Positions 1 through 9,700 of a stretch of 55,549 bases of DNA are shown piece by piece (the first letter of the stretch is position 1; each line of letters begins with the position of its first letter). The stretch covers positions 1 through 55,549 of the IMG/VR virus record IMGVR_UViG_3300030060_003999; one strand, given 5' to 3'. Position numbers and translations under genes: made by a program. The stretch comes from a virus. The notes under the pieces were generated by a model. That model was not told where the DNA came from. It ran no database searches and saw nothing but the letters and a program-made list of their open reading frames with translations.

Positions 1-164
1 TTGCTGATTCCGATTCAGTATGGCTTGATTGGGATAAAAATGAAACTCAAAAGCATTCTCGTTTTACAGTCTATAATAACTACAATACACCTCATTGTGA
101 TAGACTCATTAGCGAAGGATTTTGTGTAGGTAAATGTTGGAGGTATTCAAATGCTAATAATTGA
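1..164 (+). CDS. C-terminal end of a Cys-rich protein, possibly primase-related (partial)
   Basis: The third reading frame is open from the window edge (first full codon at base 3) to a TGA at 162-164, giving about 53 residues. The end carries a Cys-x8-Cys-x3-Cys pattern inside CDRLISEGFCVGKCWRY, which suggests a metal-binding C-terminus. Similar cysteine-rich tails close some archaeal and viral primase proteins, and the next genes are replication genes, so a primase is a plausible guess, but the conserved core lies outside the window. The stop overlaps the start of the nuclease gene at 151 by 14 bases, so the two are probably translationally coupled. Reality of the gene is likely; function is uncertain. 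Confidence 0.55.
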   Translation, partial: ADSDSVWLDWDKNETQKHSRFTVYNNYNTPHCDRLISEGFCVGKCWRYSNANN

Positions 165-840
165 TTCAAGAGAAAATTCAAAACTTTCTAAACTCGTTGT
201 GCAAAAAGCAAAAGCACTTAAAATTGAATATGAAGTTAAGTGGCTTGAAATAGGCGATTATGTTTTTGATGATGTTTGTTTTGAAGCAAAATCAGCAACG
301 GACTTTTTAGGTTCAGTATTATCTAAAAGATTGTGGACTCAAATAGATAATATGGATAGACACTATCAAACAAATGTTGTCATTATTTATGGCGATATGC
401 AAGAAGCAATTATGAATGTAATTGAACACTCTCCCAGTAATATGCCAATAGGAACAAGAAGCATTAGATTAAATAATAAGTTCTTAGGAGCAATAGGGAG
501 AATTGTCTTAGATACTGATGTAAAACCTTTTTGGGTTCAAACAGAAGAAGAAGCATCCTTGATTATAACAGCAATAAGTAAAATGAAACCATTAACAAGA
601 GAAACAATAGCACCACAGATATTTAAAAGAATAACAACAGATGATATGAGAATTGACCTATTAAGTAGCGTCAAAGGAGTATCAATTAAAAAAGCAAAAC
701 AATTAATAAAACAATTCGGCTCTATTATGGAAATTGGCGAGTGTTCAGTATTTGAATTACAAGCCATAGAAGGTATCGGAGAAACCTTAGCCAAAAGAAT
801 AATCTCCACATTAAACTCAGAAGAGAAGGTGAAAATATGA
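151..840 (+). CDS. ERCC4/XPF-family structure-specific nuclease (Hef/Mus81-like)
   Basis: The 229-residue protein has an ERCC4 nuclease core followed by a helix-hairpin-helix region. Visible motifs are the IIDSRE strand (D5, R7, E8), LEIGDY (residues 33-37) and EAK-xxx-D (45-51), the position of the family's ERKxxxD signature, here with Ala in place of Arg. Two helix-hairpin-helix turns (VKGVSIKKAKQLI and IEGIGETLAKRII) lie near 173-225 and should bind branched DNA. Archaeal and eukaryotic relatives cut forks and flaps. The start follows GGAGGT with good spacing. It overlaps the ATPase gene downstream by four bases (ATGA), so both belong to one replication or repair operon. Family is clear; catalytic competence with the Arg-to-Ala change is untested. 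Confidence 0.88.
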   Translation: MLIIDSRENSKLSKLVVQKAKALKIEYEVKWLEIGDYVFDDVCFEAKSATDFLGSVLSKRLWTQIDNMDRHYQTNVVIIYGDMQEAIMNVIEHSPSNMPIGTRSIRLNNKFLGAIGRIVLDTDVKPFWVQTEEEASLIITAISKMKPLTRETIAPQIFKRITTDDMRIDLLSSVKGVSIKKAKQLIKQFGSIMEIGECSVFELQAIEGIGETLAKRIISTLNSEEKVKI

Positions 841-2375
841 ATAACGATGAATTTAACGAAGACCTCTATGATGGAGATATTGAAGACGAATATATGGACG
901 CATTGGAAGAAAATGCAATTGCGTTTAGTGAAGCCCTACCTGCAATTGTAAGAGAGTTTCAAGCATCAGCAGTAGAAGTATCACACTATAATGATATTCC
1001 TGCCGCTATTTCTTTCTTTAATATCTTAGGACAGATAACAAAAGACTTTATTAGAATACCAAATGGAAGAAGCATTGAAGACTCAAGAGTGCATTTTTGT
1101 TGGGTTCAAACTAGCGGAACGGGGAAATCAACATTATGGAATTTTGTTGGGCCAGTTGCTAATAAAACATTTGAATTAATTAATGCTAAGGGAACACATC
1201 CTTCTTTGCATACTAATTCAGATAATGAGTATGTTGATGATATTATGGCAAGAAATTTTGATACTTTCGGAGTAACTGATTATACTGATTCTGTATTGAT
1301 TGGTGGTTGGGGAGAAGAAAAAGTAATGGAAACTAATGAGGAAACTTTTGAAGAAAAGTGGACTGGTGAAATGAAACCTAAAAGAAACGCAGGTTTGTTA
1401 GAAGGAAGCGGATTGGCACATTGGGATGAATTTGAATATTCTGGTATCTTTAAGCAAAGTCAGCATCAAGATAAGGCTATTGTTTATTTGAATACATTAA
1501 TGAATACATTAGCAGGAGAATCTTGGAAAATATCAAAGGCTCTAAGTTCCTATGATAATAAGATTATGGAGTGCTTTTGTGAGCGTTCAGTAATTGCTAT
1601 GACTTATCCTCCAAATAATCTAAATGAAGTAATGGCTGAAAAAGGTGTGCTTCAAAGAATGCTTTTGTATGTTTGGGAAGTTCCTAAGTTTATTCAGCAT
1701 AAAATGAGGTTAGAACAGATTGATAAGGCAGGAACATTAGAAGAAGTTAATCAACCAGTTGATAGATTCGCAAATGCTCTATTCAAGATTTATGAATTAG
1801 TTGAAGAACGGTTTAACGATGTGGGCGGTAATGCTCTCAATGTTATGTCTTATTCACCTGATTTTAATGATGTATTGAAATTAGAGTATCAAAACATGAA
1901 CAACTATCTTTGGAACACAAGAGGCGAGGTTGCGGAAATTGCATCAAATTTTACTACCCGTTTGCTTAAAATTCTAATTAAAATGTCTGTTCTTTGTAGT
2001 GTTGCTTCTGCTCCATCAATCAAAGATAAAAGCCAAAGATTCAATGTTTCGGGGCATAATGTTCGCCAAGCAGCAACTATTGTCCGACAATGTTATATGA
2101 CATTGGTTGATTGGCTAGAGCGAAGCCTACGGGTGAAGCGACATAGTATTGCTGAAAACTCGCTTGAATCAGTCTTTATTAATGTTTACAAGAACATGGA
2201 GAAAGATGAAGAAGGATATGTCAATAAGTCATTATATTTTAAAGCAATTAAAGACAAGGCAAAGAAATCTCAAGCGCAGATATACAGACATTTTGAAAAT
2301 GTAAAACATAGATTTGAAGAAATGTATATTAGTCGTTCCAAGTATATTAGATTAGCAAAAGGTGATGAAGAATGA
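837..2375 (+). CDS. AAA+/P-loop replicative helicase-like ATPase
   Basis: This 512-residue protein has a Walker A motif QTSGTGKST (about 91-99), a Walker B-like LAHWDEFEYSG and a sensor-like stretch SVIAMTYPPNN followed by a candidate arginine finger in GVLQRMLL. The last 100 residues look like a winged-helix DNA-binding domain. This order resembles viral and plasmid helicases of the DUF3987/SF3-like type that work with a primase. The start overlaps the nuclease stop (ATGA) behind AAGGTG, and its own end overlaps the next gene in the same way. I infer a role in unwinding viral DNA for replication. It is not recognisably MCM or DnaB, so the exact family is open. Confidence 0.72.
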   Translation: MNNDEFNEDLYDGDIEDEYMDALEENAIAFSEALPAIVREFQASAVEVSHYNDIPAAISFFNILGQITKDFIRIPNGRSIEDSRVHFCWVQTSGTGKSTLWNFVGPVANKTFELINAKGTHPSLHTNSDNEYVDDIMARNFDTFGVTDYTDSVLIGGWGEEKVMETNEETFEEKWTGEMKPKRNAGLLEGSGLAHWDEFEYSGIFKQSQHQDKAIVYLNTLMNTLAGESWKISKALSSYDNKIMECFCERSVIAMTYPPNNLNEVMAEKGVLQRMLLYVWEVPKFIQHKMRLEQIDKAGTLEEVNQPVDRFANALFKIYELVEERFNDVGGNALNVMSYSPDFNDVLKLEYQNMNNYLWNTRGEVAEIASNFTTRLLKILIKMSVLCSVASAPSIKDKSQRFNVSGHNVRQAATIVRQCYMTLVDWLERSLRVKRHSIAENSLESVFINVYKNMEKDEEGYVNKSLYFKAIKDKAKKSQAQIYRHFENVKHRFEEMYISRSKYIRLAKGDEE

Positions 2376-2602
2376 AATGGGAAAACACATATTTAGTTTT
2401 TGAAGTAAGTAAAGGGCCAAAAGTAATTATTGATACATTAAATACTTATGGTGATGATGGTTGGGAATGTTGTTCACAACTCATTGTAGCAAATAAACAG
2501 ATTGTTTGTTTCTTAAAGAGAAGAACTGACATAGATGAAGAACCTAAAATTAACAAAGAAGAAGAAAAGATTTCCAAACTTTGGTCTAATGCAGGGGAAT
2601 AA
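2372..2602 (+). CDS. small DUF4177-like protein
   Basis: The 76-residue product fits the pattern of the DUF4177 family: MKWENTYLVF at the start, then a helix, then GDDGWECCSQL and a final strand IVCFLKRR. Members of that family are small alpha/beta proteins with no established biochemical role. The extension after residue 50 is acidic and lysine-rich. It sits in the replication operon, overlapping the ATPase gene by four bases and ending two bases before the exonuclease gene. The N-terminal Met-Lys-Trp resembles the head tag seen in the late genes, but there is no hydrophobic-Lys at the required position and the residues match the family, so I treat the resemblance as chance. Confidence 0.65.
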   Translation: MKWENTYLVFEVSKGPKVIIDTLNTYGDDGWECCSQLIVANKQIVCFLKRRTDIDEEPKINKEEEKISKLWSNAGE

Positions 2603-2604
2603 TA

Positions 2605-3198
2605 ATGTCAATTTTAGCAATTGACATTGAAACCAAAAATATGTCTTATGACATTGGTGGATTTGGAAATACTCATATGTTTCAAGTATCAACTGTTGCT
2701 ACTTGGGATGGAAATAACGGCACAGTTTATGTAGATGAACCTGTTAATTCCTTTGCTAAAAGCGGTCATGTTGTTAAATCACTTAGAGAACTCAAGTATG
2801 ATTTAGATGACCACTTTCAAAAGGGAGGACTTCTTTTAGGACATAATATCGCTGCTTTTGATTTACCTATTCTAAGAGATTCTATGGATATTTTTTGCAT
2901 TAATAAATACATTAATGAAAAACAATACATTGATACTTCTAAGATTCTTCTTAAAGAACATGGAGAGCGTTTTCAATTGAAAAATTTAGTTAAATGCACA
3001 ATGAATGATGCTAAATTGATGGATAGTGCTGACGCACCTAAATTATGGAAAATGGGTAAGTTTGATGAAGTAGTTGATTATTGTATGAAAGACACGCAAT
3101 TAGTCTATGACTTATGGCAATATGGACAGAATAATGGAATAGTAAAAGCCTTTTCTATGGAAAAGGGAGAACATTTAGATTTGGAGGTGAAATGGTAA
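2605..3198 (+). CDS. DEDD-family 3'-5' exonuclease
   Basis: The 197-residue protein is a stand-alone RNase H-fold exonuclease. Exo I is AIDIETK (D7, E9), Exo II is GHNIAAFDLPIL and Exo III is DYCMKDTQLVYDLW, where Y-x3-D places it in the DEDDy group typical of family B polymerase proofreading domains. These four acidic residues bind the two metal ions that hydrolyse DNA from the 3' end. No polymerase domain follows, so it may proofread in trans or process ends. It is two bases behind the DUF4177-like gene, and its TAA stop overlaps the next ATG. Fold and activity are well supported; the cellular role is inferred. Confidence 0.87.
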   Translation: MSILAIDIETKNMSYDIGGFGNTHMFQVSTVATWDGNNGTVYVDEPVNSFAKSGHVVKSLRELKYDLDDHFQKGGLLLGHNIAAFDLPILRDSMDIFCINKYINEKQYIDTSKILLKEHGERFQLKNLVKCTMNDAKLMDSADAPKLWKMGKFDEVVDYCMKDTQLVYDLWQYGQNNGIVKAFSMEKGEHLDLEVKW

Positions 3199-3347
3199 TG
3201 ACTGGTTGGGAATGGTTCGGCTTGTTTGTATTTCTCGTCATCTTAATGCTTCTATTTTTTGCTGCTTTCGGTGGAACTTCGGTTACTGATGAAAGTGTTG
3301 AAGAATACATGAAGCGTTTAATGGGCGAAGATAAGAACATTAAGTGA
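3198..3347 (+). CDS. small single-pass membrane protein
   Basis: A 49-residue open frame begins at ATG 3198, overlapping the exonuclease stop (TAATG), seven bases after GGAGGTGA. An alternative ATG lies at 3192 but is too close to that site. The product has one strongly hydrophobic segment (FGLFVFLVILMLLFFAAF, about residues 6-24) and a charged tail. It is probably an inner membrane protein with an unknown job. Tight packing between the exonuclease and the zinc-ribbon gene, and a good ribosome-binding site, support it being real despite its size. No homology is recognised. Confidence 0.55.
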   Translation: MTGWEWFGLFVFLVILMLLFFAAFGGTSVTDESVEEYMKRLMGEDKNIK

Positions 3348-3351
3348 TGAC

Positions 3352-3504
3352 ATGGGATTAAAACAAAAATGTGTCTACTGTAATGAATATACAGTAGCAA
3401 AAAGACTACTAGGCTTTTATGTAGGTTCTACCGAGCAAGTAAAATTGTGGGAATGTAGGTCTTGTAAAGGCATATGGTCTGAAAAGACTGTTGGGGGGCA
3501 ATAG
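3352..3504 (+). CDS. small zinc-ribbon protein
   Basis: The 50-residue product carries two CxxC pairs, CVYC (7-10) and CRSC (35-38), spaced as in a zinc ribbon. Zinc ribbons of this size in archaeal viruses often bind nucleic acid or protein partners, but no specific function can be given. It is the last gene of the rightward operon. Its TAG stop lies within the loop and right arm of the terminator hairpin at 3490-3522, a common arrangement at operon ends. Confidence 0.6.
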   Translation: MGLKQKCVYCNEYTVAKRLLGFYVGSTEQVKLWECRSCKGIWSEKTVGGQ

Positions 3505-3522
3505 CCCCTCAACTTTTTTTTT
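3490..3522 (+). terminator. hairpin plus T-tract terminator between convergent operons
   Basis: GTTGGGGGGC (3490-3499) pairs with GCCCCTCAAC (3504-3513) across the loop AATA, ten pairs including one G-T wobble. Nine T residues follow at 3514-3522. This is the form of an intrinsic terminator for rightward transcription. T-tracts alone can stop archaeal RNA polymerase; the hairpin may protect the 3' end or act on the opposing leftward transcript, which ends at 3557. Confidence 0.8.
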
Positions 3523-3556
3523 GGTTTTTTGACCCTGAGTGGAAATTTGTTCGGAT

Positions 3557-4279
3557 TTATTGAACTATAAAATCTAAATAAAACGATTGTTTAGTTGTTT
3601 CAGCAGCATTAGCAGGGTTACCTGTTGTTAAATTAACATTTCCTGCTTTAGTTACAACAGTTGCAGTAATCTGAAATATTAATTCTCCTGAGTTAATAGG
3701 ATGCGGAAGTCCACCAACCATATTAGAATTAAAAAGAAGTTCTATTGGATTACCTGCAAAATTGGTTTGAAACATAGGCGGTTGATTACCTTGAACCGTT
3801 GGAGAACTAACTTGTATAAACCCTTGTGCAACTAAATTATGTAAATCAACTACCACACTAATTGTATAATCAACACTACCTATTGCTAACCCTGTCGGGT
3901 TATAAATCGCAACATCTGGCTCTAAATGCATATCAATATTACGACAACTTATGGGTAATGTTATGTTTAAAGCAGGATTCCCAAAAGGATAAGGGCTATC
4001 AAAAGAAATTCCTCTTAATGTTCCTGTAATATAATCTCTTACTTCGTAATGACTAATAGTAGTGCCATTTATATCTTGTATGGCTTGGCCTGTATTAAAA
4101 TTATCTAAACCAAATGAACAGTTAGGTTGTGTTAATCCACTATTTGTAATGTTTGAATAATGGGCTTTACCTAGAATAGCAAATGGGCTTATTGGAGGTA
4201 ATGCACCTCCACCTCCACCGCCTAAACGCTTCTTTTTAGCCTTTAAGCCTTTAGTGACAAGAAACAAAGGATTATCCAT
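3557..4279 (-). CDS. putative tail fibre or tail-tip accessory protein
   Basis: The 240-residue protein begins with a short basic segment and a run of six glycines followed by ALPPISPF, then a beta-rich body. It is the last gene of the leftward late array, directly behind a 694-residue fibre-like protein (5-base gap), a place usually held by fibre, receptor-binding or fibre-assembly proteins. The glycine run could be a flexible hinge between a membrane or tail anchor and the beta domain. No catalytic motif is visible. The start follows GGGTGATTAA. Function is by position only. Confidence 0.5.
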   Translation of the reverse strand: MDNPLFLVTKGLKAKKKRLGGGGGGALPPISPFAILGKAHYSNITNSGLTQPNCSFGLDNFNTGQAIQDINGTTISHYEVRDYITGTLRGISFDSPYPFGNPALNITLPISCRNIDMHLEPDVAIYNPTGLAIGSVDYTISVVVDLHNLVAQGFIQVSSPTVQGNQPPMFQTNFAGNPIELLFNSNMVGGLPHPINSGELIFQITATVVTKAGNVNLTTGNPANAAETTKQSFYLDFIVQ

Positions 4280-4283
4280 TTAA

Positions 4284-6368
4284 TCACCCAATAACTTCCC
4301 AGTTTCTATCGCCAGTATAAATAACTGTTTTACCATTTCCTGCTGCTATTGCTATTGGTGCAGTCGTAGCAGAAGCAGATAATTCATAAAATTCATCTTG
4401 TGCAGACATTAAACTAGCAGCAAAAGAACTAGCCATATGTGCTTCACTACCGCCTAAAGTGATTCTATCAAGGTTTGCTGTTCCTGTTTTAACTAAAAAG
4501 GAGTATTGTGTTCCTATTGGTGGATGAGAAGGCAACATTATATTATTAGTTCCTACACATATGAAAGTAGTTCCTGTCATCCAAACAGGTATATGAACAA
4601 ATGAGTTTGCTAATACCGATACATTAGCAAAACCAGCAGAACTCGTAACGCTCTTTAAAAACCACATTCCAGTTACTCCTGCTGGCCCAGTTGGGAAATT
4701 CCATAAACCTTGTTGATTAAATACATCTTGTTGGTGAGTTCCAGGAGTTTCGGCTGTTATCTCTAAAGCAGAAATAGTAATTGTTTCTCTTGGTTTTACA
4801 AGAATTGCATCCAAATCTCCACCTGCCATAGTTAAATGAGAATAAAAAGCAGATGCCCCACATAAGATTTTACTCATATTAACACACCGAGTATTTCCTA
4901 TATGTTTAAGCGACCCAGTTACATGAGTTGAATTCCAGACTCCGCCGTTTATTCTTCTTCTTTCTGCATATTGAGAAGGGTCGCCAGCCCCTTCATTTCC
5001 AACTAAAACATACATTCCATACGCAGTAATATTGGTAATACTAATAGTTTTTGCTATGTGGGTTTCAGGTCTTTGAATACCAATAAAGAAAGTATTACCG
5101 CCAAATACAGTATCAACGGGATAAATATGACTAGTAAGATTCCCTGCTACTCTATTTGTTTCATTTGCTACTGTTAATAATTGAAATTCACCAGTTGCAC
5201 CTGTTGGACTTTCTGCTACACCATTAGCGTGTGTAGCATCTGTTTGAGTATCTAAACCAACATAATAGTGTTCTTTAGAACAATCAATTAGATTAGCAGG
5301 AGTTAATGCTTCTAATACACCAACATGACCGTGAGTAGTAATACCATGTCCACCTAAAGCATCAGCCGCTAATTGCTGTGATTGGGTGTATTTACCTCCA
5401 TTAGAGATTCCTCCTTGTCCAGCACCAATAGAAACGGCTGAAACAGAACCGCTTGGTGCAGTAATGTTATTTCCAGTAGTTGTAATTAAACCAGATGTAG
5501 TAAGAGTTGTTCCAGTAATTGCGCCATTAATAGCCAAAGTAGAACCATCAAAAGTAGCATTCGCTTCTGCATTATGTTCATCTGCTACTGCCGTTGCAGT
5601 TAGTATTCTATTATTTGCATTATTTGTAATAGTATTTTTTGTTAATACTTTAGATTGAGCAGTAACCGAACCAACTGATGTAATAGCCCCGCCAAATATT
5701 GCTACTTCATCATCCATATCAAAAGTAACTGCATCAATAATTGTTGGCCCAGCAGATTTCTTTCCCTTAATTCTTATTTCTCCATCAGCAACAGTATTTT
5801 GAATAGTTAAATGTGCATGACTAGAAGTAATATCCACTCCTGTTCCACTAACTTGAATTGTCGCTGCTTCTGTATATGTAGCGGATGAATTATCGTGAGC
5901 AATACTAAGAGAGTTTTCAGTTTTATTAAAAGTAAGAAATTGTATTTGCATAGGGTCATTACCAGTATGAACTAAAACTGCAATAATTACATCATCTGCT
6001 GTATAAGGAGGCACTAAATCAGCAGCAGTTGGACTTCTAAGCGTTAAATTAGTTGTTCCAGTAGCATTAACTAACAAATGATAACCATTAGTATAACTTG
6101 TTCCAATAGTGACTGTTGAACCAGTAACATCTATTTTTTTTCCTTGCCTAAAAACTACACCATTAGCAAATGTAGCCTGTGTAGTATTTACACTAGAAGC
6201 ATTAAAGCCACTAGTAGCATAATTACCTATAACTCCTTGATTTAATGTTTTAAGTAATCCAGTATGGGGAAAGTCAGCACCATCTGTTAATTGAGGCGCA
6301 GTTATCGCAGGATTTTCTGCTTCGTCTTGTCGTCCAAATGCTTTTGGGTTATTTAATGTTTTACTCAT
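4284..6368 (-). CDS. tail fibre protein
   Basis: This 694-residue protein is rich in Gly, Ala, Ser, Thr and Asn and low in charge. Its middle part (about 80-330) holds short beta-strand repeats of the type TTSGLITTTGNNIT and STLAINGAITGTTLTT, as in trimeric phage fibres. The C-terminal 350 residues look like a globular head domain, possibly the receptor-binding part. It begins with polar MSKTLNNPKAFGRQDE and has no signal peptide. The ribosome-binding site is GAGGTGG. It lies between a small baseplate-like protein and the last late gene. I infer that it contacts the host surface; the receptor is unknown. Confidence 0.7.
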   Translation of the reverse strand: MSKTLNNPKAFGRQDEAENPAITAPQLTDGADFPHTGLLKTLNQGVIGNYATSGFNASSVNTTQATFANGVVFRQGKKIDVTGSTVTIGTSYTNGYHLLVNATGTTNLTLRSPTAADLVPPYTADDVIIAVLVHTGNDPMQIQFLTFNKTENSLSIAHDNSSATYTEAATIQVSGTGVDITSSHAHLTIQNTVADGEIRIKGKKSAGPTIIDAVTFDMDDEVAIFGGAITSVGSVTAQSKVLTKNTITNNANNRILTATAVADEHNAEANATFDGSTLAINGAITGTTLTTSGLITTTGNNITAPSGSVSAVSIGAGQGGISNGGKYTQSQQLAADALGGHGITTHGHVGVLEALTPANLIDCSKEHYYVGLDTQTDATHANGVAESPTGATGEFQLLTVANETNRVAGNLTSHIYPVDTVFGGNTFFIGIQRPETHIAKTISITNITAYGMYVLVGNEGAGDPSQYAERRRINGGVWNSTHVTGSLKHIGNTRCVNMSKILCGASAFYSHLTMAGGDLDAILVKPRETITISALEITAETPGTHQQDVFNQQGLWNFPTGPAGVTGMWFLKSVTSSAGFANVSVLANSFVHIPVWMTGTTFICVGTNNIMLPSHPPIGTQYSFLVKTGTANLDRITLGGSEAHMASSFAASLMSAQDEFYELSASATTAPIAIAAGNGKTVIYTGDRNWEVIG

Positions 6369-6369
6369 T

Positions 6370-6744
6370 TTATTCCACCTCTAATGTTAAATATATTTGT
6401 AGTCTTTCTGTTGTGCTAAATGGGCCAACTCCATCAAAATTTATTCGTGTTAATAAATTTCCTGCGCTATCAAAAACTCCCATTTCTCTAATAACTTCTC
6501 CTTGAATATTTGAGCCTAAAACTTCAACAAATAATTGTAAAACATTAGTTGTTGTTTTTTCAGCACTTATGCTAGTTCCTGCTCCAGTATCTACATCAAT
6601 ACCTATTGCAGCAGGTGAAGTAGAATTACCTCCTAAACCAACCTTTGCTGAACCTGCGCTTATTGATGCGCCATGAAAACTTCCGCCTTTGATTAGGGTT
6701 TTAGCATAATCAGTCAATAGTTCTTTCATTTTATCAGTTATCAT
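6370..6744 (-). CDS. small tail-tip/fibre-attachment-like protein
   Basis: The 124-residue product has a helical start (KMKELLTDYAKTLIKGG) and then beta strands with the segment EVIREMGVFDSAGNLLTRINFDG. That segment resembles parts of phage tail-collar and fibre-attachment proteins in which a strand-rich domain docks on the tail tip. It overlaps the giant hub gene by four bases (ATGA) and is one base from the fibre gene, so it probably joins the two. The role is inferred from fold impression and order. Confidence 0.45.
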   Translation of the reverse strand: MITDKMKELLTDYAKTLIKGGSFHGASISAGSAKVGLGGNSTSPAAIGIDVDTGAGTSISAEKTTTNVLQLFVEVLGSNIQGEVIREMGVFDSAGNLLTRINFDGVGPFSTTERLQIYLTLEVE

Positions 6745-9700
6745 AAATCTTCCTCAATTAATTTAGTGATTGTGATTACTCCACCCGAAAATCCTAGTGG
6801 GTTGGTGTTCGTATTTAGAGTTGTCGTAAAGCCAAGTGAAGAACCGCTTTGGTGTCTTTTTCTAATAAGAAGATGCATTTCTTTTATATTAACTTCATCA
6901 AAGAAATCAAAAGCACTATCATTTACATTGAATTCTTGATTTCTTAAATAAGATTTAGTATCTTTACTATCCGTAATTAGTTTAGTCAAGGTATCTTCTA
7001 AGCCTTCAATATATCTGCCTACTTTAAAATTAATTTTACCTGCAAAAGAATGAGTCATTTCTAAAACTAAATATCTAAATCTTTCTAAACCTGCTGCTTT
7101 AGATTCTAATTCTACAATATCCCCTACTGTTATAGTTTTAACTTTTGAAGACTCTACATCAAATGAAACTACATTATTAATAGAAGAATGAATAGCCAAT
7201 AAACGAGATGCTTCGTCATCAACAGATTCCTGCGTGGTTAATTTTTCATCAAATATATTTAATGATTTTTTTCCTCTTTTTTTGATTTCTCTTGGAGATT
7301 TTCTAACTGCTTTATGTTTATTTCCATACAAAGTAATATCATTAGCATAGCCAAATTTAGATTTTTCTACTTCTATTTCAACAATATCATCATCTGTAAA
7401 ATAGTATTTTGAAATATAAGCGGAATCATCTTCGGAAACTATCTGAATTGTTCCTGAAACATCTACCATTTTTTTGTTTTTTAGGCTCAATAAGTATTTT
7501 ACTATATTAAATAAACTAGTTCCTTGAAAGTTAGGACTAGTAAAGATAGAATAATTTTCTTTAGTGAGAACAAAATCAATATCATTTTCTATTAATAGTT
7601 CTTCTATTGTATTTTCTACTTCTTTTGATATGTCAATAGTTGTTCCTATTAATGCTCTATTTGCATCGTTTGTAATATCTCCATTAACTGTCAATTCAAA
7701 TGTTTCTGAAACAGAAGCAACTCCATCTATTTTTCTCATACTAGATATTTCTAAATATTTACCGATATCATCATCAATTATTTCAGATTTCATAGAAACA
7801 ACTATGTTATTATTTCCATCACTAATATTGAATTCACCTTTAATTCCTGTTAAGACATTATTAAGCCCTGCTTTTGTTTTTACAATAGTATTATTTTCTC
7901 CGCTAAGATTGTCCATGTCTACTATTACATACATAGACTGGACTCCTTCGGAATTAGATTTATTTTCTCTTGTTCCTACTGTTGTTGGTTTTTGTTCCCA
8001 TGCGGAAGGAGGACTTAGCATTTCGTCTTTATCCATAGATTTAGTGTATTCTGAACTTAAAGTATTTAATCTTATTTTTTTAGGGGATTTATCCCAAAAA
8101 CATATAGGATTTGGTTGCATAATTTTATACATTTTATTTACTTCTAGGCCTTCATCTGTTAATAATACACACTTATCATCAGTTCCAGTATTACTTATAT
8201 CATATTCATGTGAAACAACATATATAATTTTATTATCTTCGGGTGTTAATTGATGATTACTTGCTACTGATGAAGAGTTAGTTGTTCCTTCACCATCATA
8301 AAATGTTCCTTCTTCTGCTGGAACTAAATAACAACCAGTTAAATCTAAATTTTTAATAATTCTTGTGGATTCTGTCGTAGTAAATGAATTTTTATATAGA
8401 GTTGTTCCTTTTATTCCTTTAACACTATCATTTGAAACAGAAGATAATTTAAGGTGAGGTTTAAATCCTAGATAAACCCCCGCAACATCGGTATTACTAA
8501 TTCCATATTCTTCAGTTGTAGTATAAGCAGGATAAACTAACATATTCCCATTACTATCAGTAGAATTAAAACTCTTAAATACTGCTCCTAATGTTGCTTT
8601 ATTTAAGAAAGGAGAAGTTTGCCCTTGCTTTGAATTATCATTTCCTTCACTTGACATGGGTTTGAGATTAACTGCTTTTAATAAATCTCTTAAGTGATTA
8701 TTAGAAGTATTGCTTCCCTCTCCTAAATCAAGACCATTCAAGAAAGAAATAAATTCTGATTGCTCTAAATTAGTTGTTCTCTTTGTAACATCAAATGTAT
8801 CAAATTCATCAAAAGCCGTTGAACCTGCTCCAATTGAAGTATTATATTGGATAAAACCATCGGGTCTTGTTCCAAATCCAATATCGGTTGGGTGAAGAAA
8901 AGAAAGACCTTGAAAACCGATTGGTAAAATTACAGACATAATTCCATGATTAGTTCCTTTTCTTAAAGCCCTTCTTGTTGTTGTATTTGCAGCAGAATTA
9001 TTATTTCCGTCTGCTTCATGGCGATAATGGGCTATCCAATCAGAAGGAGAATCTTCTCCAGCAAAAACACCCTTTAACATATGAATATCGTTTCCTTTAG
9101 AATTATTTGCTAATGCAGTATTCACAGGGAATAATATAGTTTCTTGTTCACCTCTTCCAACAACCTTTACTATATCTCCTAAAAATCTAGTTGGTGTCGG
9201 ATTTAGCCAGTATTTTTTAATTAATCCTACTTCTTGTCCAGCAGGAACATAACCATCATGTCTTGTAGCATTTCCAGCCGCAACTCCAGAAATTACAATA
9301 GTATCATTACTTACTGTTGTTGTTGTAACTGAAGCAACAGTTCCAATAACATATCCTGTTGTTTTATCAAATAAAACATCAAATTGGTCTACATTATCAA
9401 TACTTGCATTAAAGATAATGTCTTGGTTAAAATCATGAGTAATAATTGTTCTATTGCTTCCGCCTCCTTTTACTACTGTTGTTTCTGTTGCTAACATAGG
9501 AAAACTTTCAACAACTTTACTTGAAGAAACATCAAATTCTGCATTGATTATATTAAATGCAAAATCCATCACTACATCAGTTAATCTCATTAAGCCGAAT
9601 CGCTTTAAACTAGATAAATCCTTACTACTACTAATAATACTAGATTGAGCATAGTCTTGGTCTAAATTACTTACTCTTGAAGTTTCTCCTACTACATTAG

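Noticed and set aside
2372-2602. MKWENTYLVF at the start of the small replication-region protein looks like the late tag
   Set aside because: No hydrophobic-Lys follows at the proper distance, and the segment matches the DUF4177 family start. It lies in the early operon.
7564-8253. Plus-strand open frame of 229 codons inside the giant hub gene
   Set aside because: Shadow of the minus-strand gene; no ribosome-binding site, Ser/Ile/Leu-biased composition of an antisense frame.
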